Assembly: GCA_021234155.1 (NCBI GenBank)
Contig: JAJEKV010000031.1
Span: 4,108,835-4,172,834 of the forward strand
DNA length: 64,000 nucleotides
Direction of reading: 5' to 3'
Source of the DNA: Isoetes taiwanensis
Lineage: Eukaryota; Streptophyta; Lycopodiopsida; Isoetales; Isoetaceae
The position numbers were made by a program, and so were the translations under genes. The notes under the pieces were generated by a model. That model was not told the DNA's origin. It saw nothing but the letters and a program-made list of their open reading frames with translations, and did not search any database. This document shows positions 22,690 to 34,641 of this stretch, piece by piece; positions within the stretch are counted from its first letter, which is position 1; every line of letters starts with the position of its first letter.

Positions 22690-24430
22690 TGTCCCTCCTG
22701 CCCTTTCTGTTAGTATTAAACAAAAGGAAATTTTGAGAATGTAAGCTCAGATGCTAAACTAGATTTTTTTTTGAAAAAACATTCTGTATGTAAACCTTTT
22801 AGCTTCACTTCTTATGTAAAAATATCTAAACTTTAAAAATCTATAATAGCCCATGCACTATTAAAAGACAGAAGTGTTAAACAAATCTGAAGTATGACCA
22901 ATTTTGTCTACTTTAAATATCATCTTTTGTACTGTTAAATGTCTCAGTCATTATGAAATCAGCACTAGGAGCATGTTTACATTCCAAATAAAGCCTGGTT
23001 ATATCTTTGTATTACAAAGAACAGCCCTGTTTTAGAATCAAAGTGCAAAACCTAGTAGAGCCAGTTATTGCTTATATGTAATATATTGCTAAAGTTACAG
23101 ACCTACAGCATGCATTATTGTACTTGCAATGTATTATGTAAACTGGAAAAACCAAGCAGAACATCAAATCCGGAAAACCTGCCTACACAAAGACCGCCCC
23201 TGTGTTTTTTATGGAGTAACTATGAGAAAATAGACGTTGTATGCCTTTTATGAGAGGTTATGCGAAAATCCATCTAAAATTTATTGCAAGAGCCTAGTAT
23301 TCGTCTGGTTCCATGCCATCACCCTGAGTTTCCTTAACATTTGTGCACTATGGTAGTCCTCTTGGCGCCTTCCTCCAAAAGCTTTGGAAGCACGTTGATT
23401 TCCTTGTTTATCCTCTCTGTTATTGAAGTTTCGCTTCTGATTGAAGCCCCCTCTAGCCATCTAACTCTTCTTGCAGTATTGCTAGGTTGAGCACCTCTAA
23501 TGCCTCTTCTTCCGAACCAGAGGTTTCACAGCCGTCTGAGTTATACCCCATGGTTAGGAATGTCAGTCCGGTCACTAAATGGGTATAGCAACAGTCTATT
23601 TTCCAAGCTAGTCATGGTCTTACAAAATCTTGCGCAAGTAGAGATATATTTAGGGCCATCTTTGCCTTAAATTCCAGCTGCTTTATGTACACGACCATTA
23701 GGTTATACAATGAGAACTATCTGGAGTGTATTATACATGTCTGAAAATCTATGACCATATCTATCATGTTAAATTAGCATCTGAGGTCACCTATGTATTA
23801 ACAAGGTTGCAATAATAGAAGCTTTTATTTTAAAGGGAAATATATTCCTATCTTCTAAATGTAGAACTAGGGATAAATAAAATTTAGTAGTGTACTGGGT
23901 CATCCCACTTGTATCATTAGTCCAAAACATCTTTAGACATATGTATAAAGAAGTCCACTCTTTAAATACTTCCTCCCTAGTGTGATCTATAGTTATCATA
24001 TTGTATATTATCATACAATAAAGCAATTAAAAAAAAGAAAGAAAAAGAAAACAAGGTGCTGCGCACGGAGGGTTGCCCTCCATGGCCGGAGGGTGAAGTA
24101 AATTGATTCTTAATTCAAAGTTTTTGACAATCAATTCAAAACCATAACCCATTTGGAACAAAATCTATTTATATTTGCTTAATATTCGATCACGTCACAG
24201 TAAAATTCCATTTGGAAGCCTTCTCTGGCCATATCTGTTCTGTCTATACATAAAGAACTCGGTGACTCATTTTCTGGCTATACAGATAGAAATCGTAAAT
24301 GCTTATATTACAATTAATAACAAAGAACCTCAGCTCAAAACAAGTTTCTTCTAAGCGTCTGTTTGTACTCCATGGTACATTTTTTGTGGCTTGCAGAAAA
24401 AATTCAGTTGAAAACATCAGTAGTAACTAG
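22690..24430. other. No supported gene
   Basis: AT-rich. At 23330-23560 (minus) a GC-richer patch has short open frames of charged residues that could be a retroelement gag remnant, but no CCHC knuckle or other motif can be shown. Confidence 0.4.
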
Positions 24431-24625
24431 TGTTGGTGCCCAACGTTGCGGGGCATAAGTTGGATGTTTGCATATATTTTGACTACAATGAGGAAAGTGT
24501 GCAGTAACATTTTTTTATGACAAAAATATCTAAAGATAGTAACAGTGCCCAACGTTGTTGGGGATTAGTTGGGAACCTATAGAGTTATATGAACTATGAG
24601 AAGAGAGTGCAGTATTAACTGTATA
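24430..24625. repeat. Imperfect ~115 bp tandem duplication
   Basis: GTGCCCAACGTTG..GGGG occurs at about 24436 and 24546, each followed by a GAGAAGAGTGCAGTA-like ending. Confidence 0.7.
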
Positions 24626-24632
24626 GTTAAAG

Positions 24633-24869
24633 TTAAGGTTGCTTGCATCTGGCAATAAACCTTGTATATTCATTTGCCAACCTCAAAACATCCTTTCCAT
24701 GATGTTCATGCCGTGCATATGCTGCAATCATGGTATTACATAGTATCTCGTCCTGATTCAGCGTTTTAAAAAAGATTTTCTGTGCATCTTCGAGTCTCCG
24801 ACACCTAGAGTACATGTTAATGATGTCCATCCTACAACAATATACTAGCATATACGTGGAATATGCCAC
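24633..24869 (-). pseudogene. PPR protein fragment
   Basis: The frame encodes one pentatricopeptide repeat core: DIINMYSRCRRLEDAQKIF, then NQDEILCNTMIAAYARHEH. PPR proteins of the PLS class act in organellar RNA editing and processing. Only about 1.5 repeats remain, with no start, no further repeats and no E/DYW domain in frame. It is a remnant. Confidence 0.7.
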
Positions 24870-24925
24870 AAACCCACATAGACGAGGGTTTGTCCCCTTA
24901 GGGGCAACCCAAAAACGTGAATCAA
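24836..24925. repeat. Dispersed 80 bp repeat, copy 1
   Basis: ACAAACCCACATA.ACGAGGG and CCCCTTAGGGGCAACCCAAA are shared with 44705-44793. The motif GGGTTTG(T/C)CCCCTTAGGGGCAACCC folds into a hairpin. Confidence 0.75.
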
Positions 24926-25455
24926 ATGCTTTAAGACGACTCCAACAAGTCCAAAAACTTCAAAAAACTCCCAGAAAATTGGGCAATAAAACTCGCCATT
25001 AGCTAGGCCTAACTAAGAATGCTCGGCATCGTTGGGCTCTATTACATAACTGAATTCGTAATAGTCGTTTTGCATGTTGTTTTTCGGGAAATGTAGCCAC
25101 CTATAAAACTGGGCCATTGATTTTGTGATCGGCTCACTTGTGAATTTTATAGAACCTATTCCAGATCTGGGCCCAGAATGGTCTCATCACAAAAGTGCTT
25201 TCTTAAAGAAATGAAGGACACGTAAGCTATGCTTGTATTCAATATCCCATTACAATGCTGGTAGAATGGTCAGATCGAGTGAGATTGGTACATTGTCTGG
25301 TTTTAGATCTCTCCCTAACTTTACTCTTATGCTAGGCATCACCAATGGGCCTGGCACTTGATGATGTATACAATAACATTTAAGCTCGTTTCTCTGTTAG
25401 AGACTGGTTAAACTTTGATATGCAAGTGCTTTCTTGACACTACACTATTTCTGAT

Positions 25456-25715
25456 TTGTCAATCTCTGCCACCAGTTTCACTGTCCTGGGGGTTGTGAAG
25501 AAGCTGCTTACAGTGGTAATAAATCTTTTTGTGTGGAAAAGGCACGCATCTGCAGTTGGAACTATGGGACTGCTAACATGTATCAGCAGTCGACGGCAAA
25601 ACCTAGTATAGTTACATCAGACTCATCTAATGATGAGGAGAAAAAACCCTTGCAGGATGAGAAGATAGAAGTAGAGATGGCGGAGGAAGGCAATCCAGTC
25701 AAGGCAGATAAGTAG
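25456..25715 (+). pseudogene. Last-exon fragment of a membrane transporter (SLC35/EamA-like)
   Basis: After a good acceptor (CTGCCACCAG) the frame reads TVLGVVKKLLTVVINLFVW, then HASAVGTMGLLTC. This looks like the last transmembrane segments of a nucleotide-sugar or related drug/metabolite transporter. The likely continuation, YQQSTAKPSIVTSDSSNDEE and a charged tail ending at 25715, is in another frame, so there is a short deletion or frameshift near 25585. Upstream exons were not recognised. The family call is tentative: such proteins exchange nucleotide sugars across Golgi or ER membranes. Confidence 0.45.
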
Positions 25716-26769
25716 ACCACAACATGCTTGTGTTGTTAGCATGAAATCGCATAGTTGAACTGAAATGATGGTTCCTGGAACAAGTTTATTAAAGTGTAAA
25801 TTTTCTGAATTTGAAGGCTTGCAACATGCACGTGCAATGCTTGAATATTAAATTTAACAAATCTAGATATAACTTGGACGAGAATGGCAGGTTCCCTTCC
25901 ACGTCAAGATTAGATGGATTATCTTTCTTTGCAGGTTGAAATGTCAGAACGATGCAAGAATGACAAATTAATGCTTAGAGTGGTTGACCTATGTGCAGAC
26001 CTTGTTATGGCAAGGCAAGGGTAATATAAAAAAAAAAAAACTCTCATTTGTATAAGGGTTGCAGCTTAGTAAGTTTAGCAGCCTTTATAATGGAACAAGG
26101 CACAGCTTATACTAGCATGATAGCCATCCAGTGTAGAGTACGTCCTGTGACCAATGTTGCTTATGACTTGTGGCAGACATTTACGATTTTGCAGCAGTTG
26201 GCAAAGGATTGACATATGCCATTCCACTAAAGAAGCCTAATATACAGCAACTCCACTAGCAACTGCATTGGTAAGACCGTGACACTGCTTCTTTGGAGCT
26301 CAAAACCATCTACAGAGCTATCTTACCATGCTCTGGAGAGCGGCATAAGCAGGCATCTCCACCTGGGCCATACCCTTAAATTGTTGGTAATTCTGAAAAT
26401 TTGGAGATTTTTCTACTGTTCATGGCATAATTTCAAGGAATAAAAAATAGCAGAAGGTTGAAAGCATAAGGCACATAGAGTTGTTTGGCTTTATTTTTTT
26501 TTCTTGACATTGCTTATTAGGAACTTTAATGCACGGCTTTATAAATGACCATATTGTTATGATCAACAGCTTCCCGCATAGATGTGTAGTGACTTTGAAA
26601 CATTCTTTAGCACATATATTGAGTCTGAACAGGGGATTGCAAAATTTTTAGGGAAAACCAGGAAACTTTCACAAAAGATGAAAAGGTTTTCTAGCCCTTT
26701 TATAATTAAAGATGAATATGTTTAGCAATTTGTCTTCCAATGACAAATTGATAATCAACATACATGTAA
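25716..26769. other. No supported gene; one orphan exon-like piece
   Basis: At 25935-26022 a short plus-strand frame (VEMSERCKNDKLMLRVVDLC) is bounded by TTTGCAG and GTAATA, as if an exon, but nothing around it extends the gene. The rest is AT-rich without features. Confidence 0.35.
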
Positions 26770-26779
26770 GACACATGGT

Positions 26780-27704
26780 ATTAGGAGGGTCGCCTACTGT
26801 CTTGTCCTGAATTTCAGGCAAAGTTCCTGCTCTCTCGTTGGGATGTATCTCTATGGGAGAAGGTCGCAGAAAATTTGCCTCTCATAGTGCAAGTTGGTGT
26901 TGCTGAAAGGGTGCCATGGGACTGTCATGAAAATATTCACAAAGGCAAGCAATTTGTCAGATCAGTATATCGTCTTCTTTTAGCACCACAACCCCTCCAG
27001 TTGCCAGATGGGTGGCACCTACATGTTCCACAGCCCATTTTGTGTCGTATATGGCGATGGCTTTGGGATAGGTTGCTCCGTGGACCCTAAAGTCTCTGTA
27101 CTGTGGTGGCAGGCTATCCACAGGTGCCTGCGTTAATGCCTTTCGACATCGCTATGATCCTCGCATATCTGCAGTATGCCCGCTCTGCCTCTCGGATGTT
27201 GAGACTCTTGAGCATTGTCTCTTTGATTGTCCTGAGGTTCAACCAGCGTGGTCCTGGCTACAAGGTTTATTTAACAGTACATTGGACTGCCGATGCATCC
27301 TTTTGGCGTCCTATCCCAACGCATGGCCTCCAGCTAAACAAAGGGCATTTCATCTTGGTTCCGGTTGGCTCCTATGGTCGATATGGGAGCATCGCAGACA
27401 CCACATCTTTCAGGGCATTTATTCATCTGCACACAGTGTTTTTACAGTGGCCCAGAAAAAGATATTGACAGCCTACGTGTGTTCTTCCTTTGACTCAGAA
27501 CTGGTGGAACGCATCTGGATTCAGTATCTTCGAATTGATTCTTATCATTAGTCTCCTATTCTGGAGTAAGTACATTGTGCCCCAGGCTCGTGCTCCTGTG
27601 GCATCTCTGTGTGCTTACACAGTTAGATGAGACATGTAAATTTTGTACTTTTTCTCTGATTAATAAACTTTTTGGCTTTCGTCCTTCAAAAAAAAAAAAA
27701 AAAA
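26780..27704 (+). mobile_element. 5'-truncated LINE 3' end with poly(A) and target duplication
   Basis: The body encodes the C-terminal reverse-transcriptase zinc-binding (zf-RVT) region: FVRSVYRLLL, then in another frame ISAVCPLCLSDVETLEHCLF and the following CPEVQPAWSWL. A 17-base poly(A) lies at 27688-27704. GACACATGGT occurs at 26770-26779 and again at 27706-27715, a 10 bp target duplication that fixes both ends. The copy is dead on arrival (925 bp, frameshifted). Confidence 0.9.
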
Positions 27705-27802
27705 GGACACATGGTTCAGAACTATATTAGAAAATCTTGAAGTTATTTTGTGTCCATTACATGAATCTTTGATGAAAAATAGAACACTTTTTAAAAGAAG
27801 CC

Positions 27803-28987
27803 AAATATAACTTTATTGGACAGTCTCAGCAGTGTGTGGAATTGTGTATCTGACTAAAAACTCTGGCGAGTTCAGATCACCACGTTGCACTTATGAATTT
27901 ACTTTTCCGGATGCATGGCATAGCCAGTAAGTAGGTCCCCAGTTGATGGGCTGCCACCTTGTGCAACAAATATATGAATGCCATCCATTGAAATTTTCCA
28001 AAATCTATGTCTTTAACTGACAAGTTGATTCTTGTCGTGACAAACTTTGTAATTTCAATTCGAGCTGTTCCATGATCCTTCAAGTGCACCTTCTGGTTTG
28101 TCATGGTCATTCTCTTCCAACTTAGCACTAGCATAGATGTCTGACGTAAGAACATATCCCGGAGTGCAACAGGAATTTAGATTAACAACTCCATTAAAGC
28201 ATTGCCTTCCCAGCTCCACATGCCCGTGCATTTTGCAGGCACTAAGAAGAGACATCAAGCCAGAAACATTGGGCTTTGTGGGTTTAAGAAAGCTTGTTGC
28301 TTCACTGAAAAGCCCTGCATGGCCCAGAAGATCAACCATGCAATTACAACGAAATATGGTTGGTGTTATGCCAAAGCATCGTGTCATGTATCTAAAATAA
28401 TAATGACCTTCATTAACTAGTCCTGCATGCCAGGATACACTAAGAATACCAACAAATGTTACATCATCTGGCTTGCATTGCATGTCCTCGAGACATTGTA
28501 TGGCCAATATAACGTGACCGAGTTGTGAATATCGTGAAACAATTGAATTCCATGATATCACATTAGGGTCTGGCAATTCTTCAAAAACCTTTTGTGCTTC
28601 TTCCAGGCTGCCACATTTAACATACATATCAACAAGTGCATTAGCAACAACAATGTCCAACTGGAATAATTCAAGTGCTTCTCTCAACCTTCCACTATTT
28701 GTAAATGCAGCAATCATGTTCGTCCATAAAACCCATCTCTACAAATGAGCTTGTAAACTCACCTCCCTTCAAATAAAGCTTTTGGAGCTCCGCATTCCTT
28801 TAAAATTCTAGAGTAGTATACTTGCCTTGCTGAACTTCCTGATGGTTCTCTAGATACAACATTGGAAACCATATCTGATAATGTATCCCGTAATGTATTC
28901 GATAGCTTCTCCCATAGCTCGGTGCAGAGGAAAAGAGAGCCATATCCATTAGCAACAAATGGAAAAACCAACCTCCAAAGAACCAAC
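27803..28987 (-). pseudogene. PPR gene fragment, tandem duplication unit A
   Basis: The longest frame (28717-28055) encodes PLS-type repeats: VVANALVDMYVKCGSLEEAQ, then NVISWNSIVSRYSQLGH, DDVTFVGILSVSWHAGLVNE, CMVDLLGHAGLF, and an E-domain-like stretch LMSLLSACKMHGHVELGRQC with GYVLTSDIYA. The 28759-28989 piece resembles the gene's N-terminal leader. There is no full set of repeats and no DYW end. The unit is followed at once by a second copy that begins at 28988 and is split by the 14.2 kb element. The shift between copies is 1185 bp. Confidence 0.85.
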
Positions 28988-29253
28988 AAATATAACTTTA
29001 TTGGACAGTCTCAGCAGTGTGTGGAATTGTGTTTCTGACTAAAAACTCTGGCGAGTTTAGATCATCACGTTGCACTTACGAATTTACTTTTCCGGATGCA
29101 TGGCATAGCCAGTAAGTAGGTCCTCAGTTGATCGGCTGCCACCTTGTGCAACAAATATATGAATGCCATCCATTGAAATTTTCCAAAATCTATGCCTTTA
29201 ACTGGCAAGTTGATTCTTGTCGTGACAAACTTTGTAACTTCAATCCAAAATGT
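28988..29253 (-). pseudogene. PPR duplication unit B, left part
   Basis: Nearly identical to 27803-28070, including CGGATGCATGGCATAGCCAG. It breaks off at the TIR of the giant element and continues in the same orientation at 43500, which matches 28070 onward. The break therefore marks an insertion, not a rearrangement. Confidence 0.9.
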
Positions 29254-29275
29254 CATTAGGGCGGATTTGGGGTCT

Positions 29276-29825
29276 GAAAATGGCCTCCTATCAGCCATTC
29301 CACGTCATATTTCCGCTCCCTTTTTCCCATGCCACCTAGGATACCAAACTCTCATAATTACAGATTTGCTTGGAATATTCTTCCGGAATAAGGGGGATTG
29401 CACATTCATGGCGCCATATGTATTTAATTCTGTTGATTGTCAGACGGACTGATGCAACACGTGGCGCTTCTAAAATGCCACTTGCATTATAGCATACCGG
29501 CAACTCATTACGGTGTCTCTTGGTAAGCGTGCGCGTCACCGCCTTCTACATTTCAAAATTTGAATGTGTAGGTTGAAGCTTTGTATCAGATCAGACTTTC
29601 ATTTCGAGGGCCGGTACTGCGCCTTAACCGATCTTCACTTCATCCTAATACAGGCTTCCCGCCCCCACAATTCGAAATTTGAATTTGCTTAATGTATAAA
29701 AGCATGGATTGTAGGAGAATGGACTTTTCGATTTCCATATGCACGTTGCAAATTTCAAAAACGAAGTTAGTATCGGACGTTCGGCTCACACGGCTTAATT
29801 GTGTTGGGGCATAAAAATACCACAC
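29276..29825 (+). promoter_or_regulatory. Left subterminal block with TATA box, copy 1
   Basis: About 500 bp shared with 31242-31812: AAAATGGCCTCCTATCAGCC start, ATGGCGCCATATGTATTTAA, CACGTGGCGCTTCTAAAA, and TATAAAAGCATGGATTGTAG at about 29695. The TATA context and conservation suggest a promoter. It may drive the short plus-strand frame at 30346. Confidence 0.55.
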
Positions 29826-30056
29826 CTTGATTTCAAGTATGCGATCTACACAATATGGAAGTTGTTTGTTGTCAAATTAAACTTAAACACAAGTGAGGTC
29901 GGCACTTACGTGGTTTTCTCGAGGAGGGTTTGGAGTGTTTTTTTTAAATCCCAATTATCGACATAGTGTGACGTAGCATCTTGGTATTAAATAGTATGTT
30001 AAATTCAAATTATACCCCTGTTCATTTTCAGGTTAAACTCAAATCATATAGGTTTA

Positions 30057-30154
30057 GGAATAAGGTTAAAAAGGAAGATATTGATATTTAGGAATAAGGT
30101 TAAAAAAGGAAGATATTGGATATTTAGGTATAAGGTTAAAAAGGAAGATATTAG
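30057..30154. repeat. 33 bp tandem repeat, three copies
   Basis: ATAAGGTTAAAAAGGAAGAT recurs three times with small differences. Confidence 0.92.
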
Positions 30155-30345
30155 ATATGGCTCAAATTTGAGATATGCACATAATGGCATGTAATGATGG
30201 TTGATAGGACTGGAATACGAATCATTCCTACGATTTTCACGCCTAATCCAGCCTATATATCTATTCCAGCCTAGATTGGCCCATTCTCCCCCAATCTCCC
30301 CCAATCTTCGCTAGATCCTCCGCCCAATTTCTCTAGTCCATCGCC

Positions 30346-30558
30346 ATGAAGAGATCAGCTCTGAGAGCCGGAGGTGTCCTCCAAGAGGCTTCTATTACTG
30401 CTGGAAGAGGTGTTCCCTCCGCAGCTTCCCTCTCCGCCCACGGTTCTTGCTTTGAATGCCTCTCGATTCCTCCGATTCCTTTGACGACCGAATCGAGAAT
30501 GAGGAATCGAGGAAATTTCGAGCAGGAGTTCATCACAGTGTTCTTGAAGGCCGGATAG
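30346..30558 (+). CDS. Small unknown ORF of the giant element
   Basis: ATG in context ATCGCCATGAAG opens a 70-residue frame starting MKRSALRAGGVLQEAS. Downstream the other frames turn lysine-rich (KMMKKMKKLKT), so a frameshifted longer protein is possible. It lies between the first TATA-bearing block and the first hairpin. No family recognised. Confidence 0.3.
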   Translation: MKRSALRAGGVLQEASITAGRGVPSAASLSAHGSCFECLSIPPIPLTTESRMRNRGNFEQEFITVFLKAG

Positions 30559-31070
30559 GAGATTCTTGAGAAAATGAGTGGTCTATCGGCGGAGAAGAAG
30601 CCAAGATGATGAAGAAGATGAAGAAGTTGAAGACGAATCCGGCCCGACTTCGAGGAGCTCATGGCGTTAGTTCATGGTACATGCATGTTTTCTTTCTTTT
30701 TTCTTAAGCATTCAACTAACGGTTATTTCTTTTTTTTTTTTTTTTTTTTCTTGGATGGTGAAGCGGATGAATGAAATTTGTTAGGGCAAGAGCACCTCTT
30801 TTTTTTTTCCTTGTTCTTAGACTCCGCTTGCCTCCGACTTCTTACCATATGACCGCAAGCCTCCCGGCTTTTTGTTGTGAATAGTTGAAGCCTCCGGGCA
30901 TTTAAATTTACAAAATGATGTAAAGCCATACGGCCATAAAAAATTTTGAATGTAAAAAGTTTTTGCTTCTAATTCCATTTGAATACCTAACTTTTTTTTT
31001 ACTGTACATGTGTTACCACTCTTAAGTACATAAGTCATTATCCCTTTTCAAAGAGCATATTATTTTTCAA

Positions 31071-31148
31071 GGATCACACTAAGCGAATAGTACATATGCA
31101 ACAAAAATGGAACACACTAAATTCGCATCGTGTGATCCACTTTCTTAT
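31071..31148. repeat. Dispersed hairpin HP1
   Basis: Arms GGATCACACTAAGCGAAT (31071-31088) and ATTCGCATCGTGTGATCC (31131-31148) around a 42-base loop. It is a diverged member of the TCACACGACGCGAA family found only within the giant element. Confidence 0.8.
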
Positions 31149-31241
31149 TTGTTGTCAAATTAAAATTAAACACAAGTCCAGTCTCCCATTTGCATATAAA
31201 ATATCTATCATTCCAAGTTATATTATGTTTTATGAACTAAA

Positions 31242-31812
31242 ATGGCCTCCTATCAGCCATTCCACGTCATATTTCCGCCCCTTTTTTCCCGTCAGATTTG
31301 CTTGGAATATTCTCCCGGAATAAGGGGAATCGCATATCTATGGCGCCATATGTATTTAATTCTGTTGGTTGTCAGACAGATTGACGCAACACGTGGCGCT
31401 TCTAAAAAGCCACTTGCATTATAGCATACCGGCAACTCATGACGGTGTCTTGGTTTGTCAGATACCAATCATGCGCATCACCGATTCTTGTCTTGCACTA
31501 TTTTCATTTAGAGTCCATTCCCGCCTTCTACATTTTAAAATTTGAATGTGTAGGTTGAAGCTTTGTATTAGACTTTACGTTTTGACTGCGATTACATGCC
31601 TTAAAAGTTCGTGAATCGGATCTTTACTTCATCCCAATACAGGCTTCCCGCCCCCCTACAATTCGAATTTTGAATTTGCTTTTGTATAAAAGCATGGATT
31701 GTAGGAGAATGGACTTTTCGATTTCCATATGCACATTGCAAATTTAAAAAACGAGGTTAGTACCTTTGAGCCTCAAACGGCTTGTCTTTGGGGCATACAA
31801 ATTGTACACATT
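31242..31812 (+). promoter_or_regulatory. TATA-bearing block, copy 2
   Basis: Direct repeat of 29276-29825 with the same TATAAAAGCATGGATTGTAG at about 31686. It lacks the outer TIR bases. It sits just upstream of the ATG at 31841 that begins the plus-strand gene, so it is probably its promoter. Confidence 0.6.
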
Positions 31813-31840
31813 CATTTCGGCCGTCGGCGATCCACGCAGC

Positions 31841-34420
31841 CATGGAAGCTCCAAATGATGTGTGGATAAGGATCCAACCGACTCGTGAATATGCTCCAGT
31901 CTTCAATCGCAAAAAGGAGGTCTAAAAATAAGAACTTAGACCTCGACATGTTGCGCCTTGCGTGCTCAAAAGTGTCGACATCCGGGCGGATGGCGCTTTA
32001 TATCCATTGGATCCGTTGAGTGGCAAGAAATCGCCATTTCGACGCGTTTCAAGTTTAGTCCGATTTTGTGGTGATGGTAACTCGGCCTCTTGGGATATTG
32101 TGAGAGATTGAGAGGGATGAAGGCATTCTAATCGAATACAGTTCCTTGAGATGAGCCGCTTCGATTGTCACAAGAGAATTGTAACTTAAACCAGCAGCTC
32201 TTTTTCTCTCGCTTCATTACACCTTGTGATGAAGGAAAGGAATGACGGCTTGGGGAGGGAAACTTCTTTGAGATACGAAGTGGACAAGTCCAAATTGGTG
32301 ATAGGGCAGTTTGCAAGAAAAGATCCAAGAGCTCGAAAGAGCAAACTTTGGGCTTCAATGTAGGTTAAAGAATTTGAAGAAAACACCCTTGGCTTGCGAG
32401 AAAGGAAGAAGCATTATCGAATCGATAGAGGAACCAAGTTTGGATCAGGTGCATTCAGACGCAGGTCACGCCCACAAGGTCCGCTTACAACACTAGCAAA
32501 GGCCGCTTAAGATCCGGGGAAACTAGAAGCAATCTTGGTTACGTAGTGAAGAACCTAGCGACGAAACAGGGAGATAGTGGACATGATTTGTCGGGCCTAC
32601 AACTCTCCTCTCAAGAAGATGGTATTGGAAATGGTACTAGGGGAGATCTACAAGAAGTTAGAAGCGGCATGATGTGTGGTGATCTGTTTGTGATGATGTA
32701 GGCATCGGTATGCTTGGTTACCGTTCTCTATTCAAGCCATTCCACGGCGTTGAAAAGAATGGGCACAAAAAAGTATTCGGCTCCACGTCCACAAATTGTC
32801 GAGAATACAAGGGTTACTAGGACAAAGATGGTGTATGCCATATTAGGAGAGATGCACCACGTTGAATGTGTTTGGTCTGCCATAGCCATAAAAAGATAAG
32901 AATGGCAAGGATTGTTGTGATATAGTTGGAATGAATGAACGCAAATAATCTTTGGGTTGACTCGTTACTCTCTTACAATTCCTTGTCAAATATTATGACT
33001 TAACAATTGCGTAAACTAATGGTGAGATTGAAGTTTGCATAAAATTGGATGAAATGGAACCCGACCAAGTTTGAGAAGTATGCGAGGATATCCGTTGTCA
33101 TCATGAATAGAGCAATTGAGAATGCAATTGCACATGCTAAATCAAAGAGCAACAAGAATAATAAAAAAGATGTAGAGTTGACGGACGAGGAGAAGAAGCG
33201 TGCGGAAAAATGGTTCTCATGTCAATCAAGATGACACCGGTGGTTAGGTCTCTTTAAAGTTCAGAAAGAAACCCACGAGGTATTGAAATGGGTGTTCAAT
33301 CAAACTGACATCCCGAGTCTAATATCTAGATTCGAGGGAGGGGAAAAATTGCAAGTAGATCACTATGGATCTTACAAAGTAATTTTTCACTTGGCGTCTG
33401 ATTTAAAACCGAGAAAGCAATGTACAACATAAGTGGAGGAGGACAAGGAACATGCAAAAGTTGTCTCAGATTTGCAATCATGCAAGGAAGTCAAGTCTTG
33501 GGAAGATCTGTTTCAACCTTGTCCCTTAACCAAGCAAATGCTCCTAATAGAGGAGAAGAAGATCCCAAGTTCCATGGCATTTTCCCCATTCCATTAGAGA
33601 GGGTTCATATCTGCACTTTGCACGGCTTTGTGAGAATCATCGACAAGATGATATTTTTGAGTTGCGCATTCGTGTGGAACATTTCGCACAAGAAGAGAAG
33701 AGAAGAGAGGAAGGAATTCGTGAGAGTTGAACATGTTCTATCGTAAGCAGGTTTGCATGGTGGCAATGTAAGATTAGAGCTCGATGAGAAACGGGGCGGG
33801 AAAGAACAAGTGTGCCTCGTAAGGTGTCAATTGGAGGGGTGAAAGCTTCGACGCTTCATAAAGAATCATAGAGAGGCTCAACGGAAACCGGATGGGAGAA
33901 AAGGTCTATGAATTTGGAAAATTGCTGGTTGATGCGAGCAGGACCGCCTGACGGCGCTCGCTTCGGCATTGAGGAAAAAAAAAGCATGGGATGCATTGTC
34001 CGAATTGTTCCCATACATTCGAGAAATGGACCTCACAAGAGAAGATGCGAAAATGTTCGTGCAAGCGAATAACAAATTTATTAAAGCTTTCATAGACGCA
34101 TGGGGAGAGAGTGAAGTCACGCACTACTTGCACATCTTTTGGGCTCATGCACCTTGGTTTTTAGGAAGTATGGAAGCCTAGCGAAGTGTGGAGTGCACAA
34201 GGCATGGAGAAGTCGCATAAACAAGCTAAAATAGCCTTTCATCGTAACACTCAAAGAGGGGGTGGAAATGTGGGAACCAACCCTCTAAGACAGATGACAG
34301 AGTGGTTTTATAGAAGGGCGATGGCTAACATTTACAAGAAGGTCGCTTTTAGGAGCAACCCGTAAGTCGTAAACACCATTGGCATAATGTCAAGAGAAAA
34401 CGGAAAGTTGCTTGGCAAAA
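31841..34420 (+). pseudogene. Decayed plus-strand gene, candidate transposase
   Basis: Pieces in order: MEAPNDVWIRIQPTREYAPV at 31841; a coiled-coil-like KIQELERANFGLQCRLKNLK near 32320; basic/acidic text with NKNNKKDVELTDEEKKRAEK near 33160; IPLERVHICTLHGFVRIIDK near 33590; HYLHIFWAHAPWFL near 34120; and in the next frame GMEKSHKQAKIAFHRNTQRG near 34210, then EWFYRRAMANIYKK. The 'HxxxxHAPxxL..KYGS...GMEKSHKQAK' layout resembles a family of large uncharacterised proteins common in eukaryotic repeats, but I cannot name it. Frame changes occur every few hundred bases. It is the only long plus-strand gene and thus the best candidate for the mobility protein, by inference only. Confidence 0.5.
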
Positions 34421-34501
34421 TTCTAGGCCCCACTAGCATCGCGACAAAGGAGATCTAAGAGAAAAAGAATCGGTAAAAGTATACTTGTAATGTGTAGCAT
34501 G

Positions 34502-34641
34502 TTCACACGACGCAAAGTACTTGCCTCCAACCTTGTTTGCACAACTGTAGCTTCGCGTCGTGTGATCTTATTTGTATCATATGGCGCGAACAGTGGAGTT
34601 CTCTATTGCTTGCATTTATGTGGCTTCGCGTCGTGTGAAGC
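34502..34641. repeat. Dispersed hairpins HP2 and HP3
   Basis: HP2: TTCACACGACGCAAAG (34502) pairs with CTTCGCGTCGTGTGAT (to 34566). HP3: a degenerate left arm TCATATGGCGCGAA (34577) and an intact right arm CTTCGCGTCGTGTGA (to 34638). They lie between the ends of the convergent plus-strand and minus-strand genes, where a bidirectional 3'-end signal might sit. The minus-strand frame of the next gene runs into HP3. Confidence 0.8.

Noticed and set aside
29276-31812. LTR pair of a retrotransposon
   Set aside because: The direct repeats lack TG...CA ends, primer-binding site and gag-pol; the left copy is continuous with the TIR.
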